Source of the DNA: Solirubrobacterales bacterium
GTDB lineage: Bacteria; Actinomycetota; Thermoleophilia; Solirubrobacterales; Solirubrobacteraceae
Direction of reading: 5' to 3'
Assembly (NCBI GenBank): GCA_015655225.1
Contig: JAATFK010000710.1
Span: forward strand, 1-12,603
DNA length: 12,603 bases
The notes under the pieces are model-generated. The model had not been told where the DNA came from. It was given only the letters and a program-made list of their open reading frames with translations, and ran no database searches. Each line of letters begins with the position of its first letter. Positions within the stretch are counted from its first letter, which is position 1. Of this stretch, positions 6,598 to 12,150 are shown in pieces. Made by a program: the position numbers and the translations under genes.

Positions 6598-6644
6598 AGA
6601 TGCCGACCAAGCGCTCTCGTGCCCGTCGCGTAGAGTTCGCGGTC

Positions 6645-7238
6645 GTGACCGAGACCCGCAGCCGCCTGCAGCACGTCCAGCGCCGGGCGGCGCAGCAGGA
6701 GATCGAATCCGTCGCGCTGGCCCTGTTCCTCGAGCGCGGGTACGCGGAGACGACGGTCGACGACGTCGCCGCGGCGGCGGGCGTCTCGCGCCGCACCGTC
6801 TTCCGCTACTTCGAGACCAAGGAGGACCTGATCCTCGCCTCGATGCGCGAGACCGGTCAGCGGTTGGCGCAGACCCTCCGAGACGTCCCGCACGACGTCA
6901 CCGCATGGACGGCGATCACGCGGACCCTGCTCGACTTCGCCGACGAGCTCGACGGCGACGCCGAGCGCGGCCGTCCGCGCGGCCGGCTGCTGCTCGACGT
7001 CCCCGCGCTCCACGCCGCGCTGTCCCTCAAGCACCTGGAGTGGCGCGAGCTGCTGACCGACGCCGCGATCCCGCGTGTACGGGGAGCGTCGGCGACCCGG
7101 CGACTGCGTGCCGAGGCGCTGGTCGCGAGCGCCCTCGCCTGCCTGGACGTCGCGGCCACGGCGTGGACGCGGGCGGACGGCGGGCCGAGGATCAGGTCGC
7201 GCCTGCAGACCGCGCTCCAGGCGCTCGGAGCCGCATGA
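6645..7238 (+). CDS. TetR/AcrR-family repressor beside second SDR gene
   Basis: From GTG 6645 the product is 197 residues. Helix 1 is QQEIESVALALFLERGYAET, and the helix-turn-helix is VDDVAAAAGVSRRTVFRYF (38-56), followed by ETKEDLILASM; all are textbook TetR. The C-terminal domain is helical and of no type I recognise. I prefer GTG 6645 because TAGAGT lies 8 nt before it, as at other starts here, and the preceding codons have weaker third-position G/C. ATG 6600 would add 15 residues and remains possible. It diverges from the SDR gene at 6551 with a palindrome at 6580-6597 between them, mirroring the TetR-SDR pair at 4554-5949. Confidence 0.88.
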   Translation: MTETRSRLQHVQRRAAQQEIESVALALFLERGYAETTVDDVAAAAGVSRRTVFRYFETKEDLILASMRETGQRLAQTLRDVPHDVTAWTAITRTLLDFADELDGDAERGRPRGRLLLDVPALHAALSLKHLEWRELLTDAAIPRVRGASATRRLRAEALVASALACLDVAATAWTRADGGPRIRSRLQTALQALGAA

Positions 7239-7444
7239 GCAGGATCGGGGCTGCGCGCACGAGACGAGGCGTCGTGGAGCTGACGCCACTGCGCGCCGAC
7301 GACGGGCAACCACCGCGGTAGACGTCGCATGGCTCGACGAGCGCAGCGTGGTGATGACCGCGACGGTCCACGAGCGAGCAGGCAAGCTCGACGCACGTGA
7401 GGCGCTCGCGTGGGGATGGCAGCGAGCCGCCGTGGGATCCGGGG
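7239..7444. other. Intergenic stretch without recognised features
   Basis: Between the TetR stop and the frameshifted gene I see no convincing coding region, RNA gene or repeat. Open frames exist on both strands, but none has family-like composition or a ribosome binding site. It may include the promoter of the downstream genes or decayed coding sequence. Confidence 0.4.
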
Positions 7445-7468
7445 ATGCCGCGACTCGACGAACGGGCG

Positions 7469-7947
7469 ATGCTCGACGGCGTGCCCGCTCCGGTGCCGAC
7501 GACCGGCGGCTGGAAGTGGTGGAGATGGGGATCGGCCGCGGGGCCTTCGGGCGACGATGACGCGAACGCCGCAATCGACGTCGAGCAGCCGGTCCACGTC
7601 CCGAGGCTCATCGACACCGACTCGATTGAGCGGCGCGAGGCTCCCGCTGAGGTCAAGAAGGCGGCGCTGGACAGGCTCACCGCGACCTTGGAGGCGTTCA
7701 TCGCCCTCTTCGACGCCGGCGAGCCCCCGCCGCTTTCGGCTCTGCGCGGGCTGTTCGACGACGAACTGCTGAACATCGTGACGACGAGGCATTCGGTGGC
7801 GGCGACGAGATCCAGCTGCTCCCGGTCTTCGCGCGCGCCAGTCGCGAGGCGAATCCGGTCGCCTACCTGCTCGTCAGCCTCGACGAGGGGGATCGTGTCT
7901 ACGCGCTGAGCGTCATGCAGAGCTCCAGGGCGCTCCTCTTCCTGTAA
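7469..7947 (+). pseudogene. Frameshifted hypothetical gene upstream of the DyP peroxidase
   Basis: Two frames read as one continuous protein. The first contains WKWWRWGS, then PRLIDTDSIERREAPAEV, KKAALDRLTATLEAFIALFD and LRGLFDDELLNIV, ending near 7779. One base earlier in phase the text resumes with DDEAFGGGDEIQLLPVFARA, SREANPVAYLLVSLDEGD and RVYALSVMQSSRALLFL, then TAA at 7945-7947. A single missing base at about 7778-7780 (GTGAC where GTCGAC would restore the frame) explains it. No slippery heptamer is present, so programmed shifting is unlikely; a real mutation or a sequencing error fits. The start is uncertain: ATG 7469, ATG 7445 and GTG 7397 are in frame and none has a good Shine-Dalgarno. 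The intact product would be about 160-185 residues, acidic and soluble. I recognise no family. It ends 33 bp before the peroxidase, so the two may be cotranscribed. Confidence 0.6.
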
Positions 7948-7980
7948 CGGAAGCGCCTTCCCTGAGAGAATGGCGCGGCG

Positions 7981-9009
7981 ATGAGCGGCGAGGAACCACA
8001 GGCGATCCTGACGCCGATCACCGAGGCGGCGATCTTCCTCACGCTGACCCTCGACGAGGGGGCCGAGGATGCGGCTCGCGACGTGCTCTCCGACGTCAGC
8101 GGCCTGCGGCGGTCGGTCGGCTTCCGGATCCCCGAGGGCGAGCTGACGTGCGTCGTCGGGATCGGCTCGGCGGTCTGGGATCGGCTCTTCGGCGCCCCGC
8201 GCCCGGCGAGACTGCACCCGTTCCGCGAGCTGGACGGCCCGCGGCACCGCGCCCCCTCGACGCCCGGCGACCTCTTCTTCCACATCCGCGCTCGCCGCCT
8301 CGACATGTGCTTCGAGCTGGCGCAGCTGCTCGTCGACCGCCTGAGCGCCTTCACGCAGGTGGTCGACGAGGTCCACGGCTTTCGCTCCTGGGACGAGCGC
8401 GACCTGCTCGGCTTCGTCGACGGCACCGAGAACCCCGCGGGTGCGGCGGCGCAGGCGGCCCTCGTGATCGGCGACGAGGATCCGGAGTTCGCGGGCGGCA
8501 GCTACGTCGTCGCCCAGAAGTACCTCCACGACCTCCAGAGCTGGAACGCCCTCACGGTCGAGCAGCAGGAGCGGGCGATCGGGCGCACGAGACTCAGCGA
8601 CATCGAGTTCCCCGACGAGGAGAAGCCACCCAACTCCCACCTCGCTCTCAACGTGATCGTCGACGACCAGGGCGTGCAGCACCAGATCATGCGCTTCAAC
8701 ATGCCCTTCGGGCGGGTCGGCGCGGGCGAGTTCGGCACCTTCTTCGTCGGCTACGTCGCCGACACCGACGTGATCGAGCAGATGCTCGACAACATGTTCC
8801 TCGGGAAGCCCGCCGGCACCTACGACCGCATCCTCGACTTCTCCACCGCCACGACCGGGAACCTCTTCTTCGTCCCCACCGGCGACTTCCTCGACGACCC
8901 GCCGGCCCCGGACGACCCGCCGGCGCCCGACGCTGCGCCGGCCCCCGCCGACGCCGCCACCGACGGCTCCCTCTCGATCGGCAGCCTCAGAGACAGCCCC
9001 TCGGCCTAG
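7981..9009 (+). CDS. DyP-type heme peroxidase, class B-like, with encapsulin-type targeting tail
   Basis: The 342-residue protein carries the DyP signature GFVDGTENP (144-152), giving distal Asp147. His220 in PPNSHLALNVI is the likely proximal heme ligand, and Arg238 and Asn240 (MRFNMPFG) complete the distal site; the spacings equal those of Rhodococcus jostii DypB D153/H226/R244/N246. No Tat or Sec signal is present, so it is cytoplasmic. The catalytic domain ends near residue 303 (FVPTGDFL). An Ala/Pro/Asp-rich linker (305-327) then leads to DGSLSIGSLRDSPSA, which resembles the encapsulin cargo-loading peptide. DyP enzymes oxidise dyes, phenolics and Mn(II) with H2O2. The ATG has only a weak GAGAGA upstream; a frameshifted ORF precedes it. 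No encapsulin gene follows: the next gene converges and overlaps by 4 bp. Confidence 0.95.
   Translation: MSGEEPQAILTPITEAAIFLTLTLDEGAEDAARDVLSDVSGLRRSVGFRIPEGELTCVVGIGSAVWDRLFGAPRPARLHPFRELDGPRHRAPSTPGDLFFHIRARRLDMCFELAQLLVDRLSAFTQVVDEVHGFRSWDERDLLGFVDGTENPAGAAAQAALVIGDEDPEFAGGSYVVAQKYLHDLQSWNALTVEQQERAIGRTRLSDIEFPDEEKPPNSHLALNVIVDDQGVQHQIMRFNMPFGRVGAGEFGTFFVGYVADTDVIEQMLDNMFLGKPAGTYDRILDFSTATTGNLFFVPTGDFLDDPPAPDDPPAPDAAPAPADAATDGSLSIGSLRDSPSA
8962..8988 (+). other. Encapsulin cargo-loading peptide (within DyP)
   Basis: Residues 328-336 of the peroxidase read DGSLSIGSL, followed by RDSPSA. Known DyP cargo peptides share a DGSLxIGSLK-like core at the extreme C-terminus after a flexible Pro/Ala-rich linker, and both features are present here. 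The peptide docks in a hydrophobic groove on the inner face of the encapsulin shell. The match is by eye and by memory of the motif. Confidence 0.82.
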
Positions 9010-9019
9010 CTGGGCCGGG
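9000..9019. terminator. Hairpin over interlocked stops of DyP and ice-binding-like genes
   Basis: CGGCC (9002-9006) pairs with GGCCG (9013-9017), and a G-T and a C-G pair extend the stem to seven. The six-base loop TAGCTG holds most of the shared CTAG in which both stop codons overlap. It is symmetric, so it could terminate both convergent transcripts, but it lacks a T tract. Confidence 0.38.
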
Positions 9020-11267
9020 TGATCCGCAGCGTCGCCGTCGTCCGGACGGCCGCGCCGTGGGACGGGACCACGCGCATGACGAGCGTGTAGGTCCCCACCG
9101 CCAGCGCCTTCCCCTTGACCTTGCCGTTCCAGGTCAGCGCGCCTCTGCCCGCCTTGTGCAGCGTGGTCGAGAGCGTGGCGAGCGCGCGCTTGCCGTGCAT
9201 CAACGTCATCGTCACCTTGCCGGCGCCCGTCAGCTTGAACGCGACCTTGACCGGCTTGCCGCGCACCGCCTTGAGTCTCGTCGCGCTCAGCGAGACCGCC
9301 AGGCGCGGCGCGGCTCTCGTCGGTGCGGCCGCGCCCTTCGGCGCCGGGCTGCTCACCGCGACGGGCGCGCTCCCCGCGGCCGCCGGGGTCGGCGTCGGGG
9401 TGGGCGTCGGGGTCGGGGTGGGGGTCGGCGTGGTGTCGCCGGCGCCACCGGTCGGGGGCGGGTTCGTGGCGGTCGCGGGGGCGACGGTCAGCGTCTGCGT
9501 CGCACTGCCGACGTTCCCGGCGGGATCGGGGACGTCAGCGACGACCGACCAGGTGCCGTTTCCGATGGGCGCCGGGGTCGCGTTCCACGTGCCGTTCGCC
9601 TGCACGAGCGTCGTCATCGACTGACCCGCGATCGTCACGGTGACGGTCGTGCCGGGCGTCGCGTCGGAGGTGCCGGAGATCGTCGGATCGGCGTCGGCCG
9701 TCGTCGCCGACGCCCCGCCGTTGATCGCGACGAGGGGGGCGACCGTGTCGACGGTCAGCGTCTGGGTGAAGCTGGCGGGATTGCCGGCCTCGTCGGCGAC
9801 CGACATGACGATCCGGTGCGGACCGTCCGCGAGCGACGCCGCCGTCGCCGACCAGCCGCCGCCGTCCTGGACGATCGCGGTCAGCGTCTGATCGGCGAGC
9901 GTCACGGCCACGACCGTCCCGGTCGCGACGTCCGCGGTCCCGGAGATCGTCGGCGTCGCGTCGTCGGTCAGCGCGTCGGTGCCGCCGGCGATCGTCACCG
10001 CCGGCGGGGTCGTGTCGACCCTCAGCTGCTGGGTGGCTTCGCTCTCGTTGCCGGCGGGATCGGTGACCGCCGCCGTGACGGTGCGGGTGCCGTCGACCAG
10101 CGCGATCGGGGAGATGTTCCAGGTCCCGTCCGTCTGCACGAGCGCTCTCAGCGTCTGCGCGTCGACCGTCACCGTGACGACGGTGCCGGGCGCGACGTCG
10201 CTGGTGCCGCCGATCGTCACCGTCGAGTCAGCCGTGATCAGCGACGGTCCGCCGTCGAGCGTGATCAGTGGCGGGGTCGTGTCGATCGTCAGTTGCTGGG
10301 TGAAGCTGCCGAGGTTCCCGGCGCCGTCCGTGACCGAGGCGGTGACCGGGTAGACGTCGTTGGCGAGGATCGGCGAGGTCACCGACCAGGTGCCGTCGTC
10401 GGCCGGGGTCGCGGTGAGCGTCTGGCCGTTGACCGTCACGGTCACCAGCGCCGGCGCCGCGACGTCGGTCGTGCCGCTGATCGTCGGCGTCGTGTCGGTC
10501 GAGTACGCGCCCGTCCCGCCGTCGATCGTGACGACCGGCGGGGCGCTGTAGACGTCGTCGTCGTCGAGCGTCAGCGCACCGTTCAGAGCGAATGCGCGAC
10601 CGTTGAACACCGTGTCGTTCCCGATCCCGACCGCGTTGAGCGCGATCACCGTTCCCGCGAAGGTGGCGTTCGCGCAGACGGCGGCCGCGCCGTTGACCTG
10701 CCAGAAGATGTGGGACGCCTGCGCGCCGCCGGCCAGCACGACCTGGCTGCCGGCGGCGAACGCCATCGCGCCGTTGACCTGGAAGACGAAGTTCGCGTCG
10801 GGGTTGCCGCCGGCGTCGAGGGTCACAGTGGTGGTGTTCGAGACCGCTGCGGCGATCGTGTGCAGACCGGGCCCGATCGTCGTGCCGGCAAGCGCGCCGG
10901 GGAGCGCGTCGCCGCCGGTCCGGGCGGCGATCTCCCCGTAGGCGGAGGCGGCGTCGTCATGCGCCTGGATCGCGGCGGCGTCGCCGACGTCCACGCTGCC
11001 GGTCACGACACCCGGGGGGAAGCCTGTCGGCTGGGTGCTCGCCGCGACGGCGAGGCCGCCATGCAGCGTGGTGTGCGGCGCGCCCGGCGCGCTGACGACG
11101 TTGCCGACGGAGGTGCCACTCAGGACGGCATAGGGCGCCGCGCCGCCGAGGTCCACCGCGGCGGCCGGAGGAGGCGGGGTGGCGAGGGCGGCGGGAACGG
11201 CCAGCGCGAGGGCGCCGATCAGGACGACGAGGACGAGGCAGAGACGAGACAAGCGCGAGCCGAGCAT
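9006..11267 (-). CDS. Secreted DUF3494 ice-binding-like protein with four Ig-like repeats
   Basis: The 753-residue product starts at ATG 11267, with GGAGG 10 nt upstream. Residues 1-29 are a Sec signal (hydrophobic LVLVVLIGALALAV, cleavage after AALA). Residues about 38-241 are a DUF3494 ice-binding-like beta-solenoid: LGGAAPYAVLSGTSVGN, GGLAVAAS, DANFVFQVNGAMAFAAGSQV, ASHIFWQVNGAAAV and TFAGTVIALNAV. Four Ig-like repeats of exactly 89 residues follow at 243, 332, 421 and 510, each with TPTISGTxDV, VTVTV, DGTW and DxAGN motifs. A Thr-Pro run (612-628) and Ala/Pro linker lead to a final beta domain (655-753) resembling FlgD-type Ig folds (ALTWNGKVKGKALAVGTYTL). There is no LPXTG or C-terminal helix, so it is secreted or loosely surface-bound. 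Roles may be ice binding or adhesion; DUF3494 proteins in non-cold bacteria often lack proven antifreeze activity. Confidence 0.88.
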   Translation of the reverse strand: MLGSRLSRLCLVLVVLIGALALAVPAALATPPPPAAAVDLGGAAPYAVLSGTSVGNVVSAPGAPHTTLHGGLAVAASTQPTGFPPGVVTGSVDVGDAAAIQAHDDAASAYGEIAARTGGDALPGALAGTTIGPGLHTIAAAVSNTTTVTLDAGGNPDANFVFQVNGAMAFAAGSQVVLAGGAQASHIFWQVNGAAAVCANATFAGTVIALNAVGIGNDTVFNGRAFALNGALTLDDDDVYSAPPVVTIDGGTGAYSTDTTPTISGTTDVAAPALVTVTVNGQTLTATPADDGTWSVTSPILANDVYPVTASVTDGAGNLGSFTQQLTIDTTPPLITLDGGPSLITADSTVTIGGTSDVAPGTVVTVTVDAQTLRALVQTDGTWNISPIALVDGTRTVTAAVTDPAGNESEATQQLRVDTTPPAVTIAGGTDALTDDATPTISGTADVATGTVVAVTLADQTLTAIVQDGGGWSATAASLADGPHRIVMSVADEAGNPASFTQTLTVDTVAPLVAINGGASATTADADPTISGTSDATPGTTVTVTIAGQSMTTLVQANGTWNATPAPIGNGTWSVVADVPDPAGNVGSATQTLTVAPATATNPPPTGGAGDTTPTPTPTPTPTPTPTPAAAGSAPVAVSSPAPKGAAAPTRAAPRLAVSLSATRLKAVRGKPVKVAFKLTGAGKVTMTLMHGKRALATLSTTLHKAGRGALTWNGKVKGKALAVGTYTLVMRVVPSHGAAVRTTATLRITRPS
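9384..9434 (-). repeat. Thr-Pro microrepeat; G-rich on the plus strand
   Basis: The codons for the TTPTPTP... stretch (residues 612-628) give a near 6-bp periodic sequence. On the plus strand it has six runs of three to five G within 40 bases (9385-9388, 9397-9400, 9402-9404, 9409-9412, 9415-9418, 9420-9424), enough for a G-quadruplex on the template strand. The coding role is a flexible spacer between the Ig array and the C-terminal domain. Confidence 0.6.
9474..10541 (-). repeat. Four tandem 267-bp units encoding Ig-like domains
   Basis: Units are 10541-10275, 10274-10008, 10007-9741 and 9740-9474 on the minus strand, each precisely 89 codons. They open with PPVVTIDGG, PPLITLDGG, PPAVTIAGG and APLVAINGG. 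The repeats are clear at protein level but diverged, so the array is old rather than a recent expansion. The exact period without any indel is notable and suggests selection on domain spacing. Confidence 0.85.
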
Positions 11268-11372
11268 GGACGAGCACCCTCCGGTGGGTGGGCTGTCCGA
11301 GCCCGGCGGCTGACGTGAGTGTCGATGTGCCATCGGCATCTCGAGAGGAAAACTTGAGACAGTCGCGTTTCC
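11268..11372 (-). promoter_or_regulatory. Upstream leader of the ice-binding-like gene with several inverted repeats
   Basis: Read toward the gene there are four elements. GGAAA/TTTCC arms lie at 11372-11368 and 11351-11347. The perfect hairpin CGATG-GCA-CATCG lies at 11335-11323, and GGGCT-CGGAC-AGCCC at 11304-11290. CACCC-ACCGGA-GGGTG (11290-11275) partly pairs the Shine-Dalgarno GGAGG (11282-11278). The last could limit ribosome access. I do not recognise a known riboswitch class and no clear -35/-10 pair stands out. Regulatory function is inferred. Confidence 0.35.
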
Positions 11373-11422
11373 GTAGACGCCTTCACGCCACGCCGATCGA
11401 AGGGCGGCCGACCGACCCCGGC

Positions 11423-11866
11423 TCAGGGTTCGATTCGCTCGACGCTCCGGACGCGGGCGACGGCACGATCGAACGTCAGGACGGCGGCGACGCCTGTGGC
11501 TTCGGCCTGTGCGACGAGGTAGGCCTCGGCGAAGTCGAGGCGGTCGCGTTCGTAGACCTCGAGCGCACGCCGAAGCGTGGGGGCGTCCAGGACGCTGATC
11601 GTCGGCAATGCGATGGCGGCGCGCATCAGCTCCGCGATGCGTGTCCGCTCGACGTCGTAGAACGACTCCAGCACGTAGATGCACTCGGCGACGACGAGGT
11701 CGGCGAGGAGCAGTCGCTGTGCGCCCGCGAGCGCCCGCGTGGCACGCGCTGCCTGCTCCGGGGGGTCGCCGGTCAGGTGGCGGATGAGGACGTTCGTGTC
11801 GACGAAGGCGATCAGGTCGTCCGCTCCGCTCGCGCACGGCGCGTCTGGCGCAGAACCTCGTCCCAT
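11423..11866 (-). CDS. vapC: VapC-type PIN-domain toxin ribonuclease
   Basis: The protein is a PIN domain: FVDTNVLIRHLTGD with Asp23 and Asn25, ADLVVAECIYVLES with Glu61, RLDFAEAYLVAQA with Asp111, and VLTFDRAVAR with Asp133 (numbered from the outer ATG). These acidic residues coordinate the Mg2+/Mn2+ used to cut RNA. Family members usually begin M-x-AFVDTN, which here corresponds to residue 18, a CTG at 11815 that overlaps the antitoxin stop as CTGA and has GGAG nearby. The annotated ATG 11866 would add a 17-residue polar tail and overlap the antitoxin by 55 bp, so the shorter form (130 residues) is credible. It is coexpressed with the AbrB-type antitoxin upstream. The PIN assignment is firm; the RNA target is unknown. 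Confidence 0.9.
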   Translation of the reverse strand: MGRGSAPDAPCASGADDLIAFVDTNVLIRHLTGDPPEQAARATRALAGAQRLLLADLVVAECIYVLESFYDVERTRIAELMRAAIALPTISVLDAPTLRRALEVYERDRLDFAEAYLVAQAEATGVAAVLTFDRAVARVRSVERIEP

Positions 11867-12060
11867 GCCGTCCCGCGCTTGTGTGCCGGCACCGCCACCG
11901 TGCCAGCCAGCTGGAGAAAGTCAGCCGTCTTGGCGACCGTCGCGCGATTGCGCTCGACGCGGAACAGGATCTCGTCGCCGTCGTGCAGGTCGAGCGCGTC
12001 CCGCACGGACTTCGGGATCGTGACCTGTCCTTTCGAGGTCAAGCGCGCAGACGCCTCCAT
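11812..12060 (-). CDS. vapB: AbrB/SpoVT-type (VapB) antitoxin
   Basis: The 82-residue protein opens with ARLTSKGQVTIPKSVRDAL, the swapped-hairpin AbrB DNA-binding motif, followed by LHDGDEILFRVERNRATV. The C-terminal part (residues about 47-82, FLQLAGTVAVPAHKRGTAWDEVLRQTRRARAE) is the likely toxin-wrapping segment. AAGGAG lies 5 nt before the ATG, so unlike many neighbours it has a normal Shine-Dalgarno. Its stop overlaps the toxin reading frame, ensuring coupled translation. The antitoxin normally neutralises VapC and, with it, represses the operon from the inverted repeat just upstream (12067-12092). Confidence 0.9.
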   Translation of the reverse strand: MEASARLTSKGQVTIPKSVRDALDLHDGDEILFRVERNRATVAKTADFLQLAGTVAVPAHKRGTAWDEVLRQTRRARAERTT

Positions 12061-12066
12061 CGTGGC

Positions 12067-12092
12067 TCCTTACTTTGATGACGATGTAAGGA
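12067..12092. promoter_or_regulatory. vapBC operator: perfect 7-bp inverted repeat over promoter and Shine-Dalgarno
   Basis: TCCTTAC (12067-12073) and GTAAGGA (12086-12092) are perfect inverted arms with a 12-bp spacer. On the coding (minus) strand the promoter-distal arm overlaps a TATCCT -10-like box (12094-12089), and the proximal arm includes most of the AAGGAG ribosome binding site. This is a typical position for autoregulation by an AbrB-type antitoxin-toxin complex. Confidence 0.65.
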
Positions 12093-12150
12093 TAGCGGGA
12101 CGGGCTGCGGGTCGACCGGCGGACTCGAGTGGTCTGCGATCCTCATCCCC

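Noticed and set aside
7949..7961. GGAAG-CGC-CTTCC inverted repeat before the DyP gene as a terminator
   Set aside because: A five-base stem with a three-base loop and no T tract is too weak, and it lies within a likely cotranscribed gap.
9474..10541. Possible CRISPR or satellite array
   Set aside because: The 267-bp periodicity is in-frame tandem Ig-like domains within one gene; there are no short identical repeats separated by unique spacers.
8148..11318. A 1056-codon open frame on the plus strand crossing DyP and the DUF3494 gene
   Set aside because: It is the GC-rich shadow of two real genes: Arg/Gly-rich low-complexity translation, no domains, and it runs antisense to a protein with signal peptide and clear domains.
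11268..11837. N-terminal extension of the DUF3494 gene up to 11837
   Set aside because: The extra 190 residues overlap vapC and are Arg-rich shadow sequence; the ATG at 11267 has a Shine-Dalgarno and is followed at once by a signal peptide.
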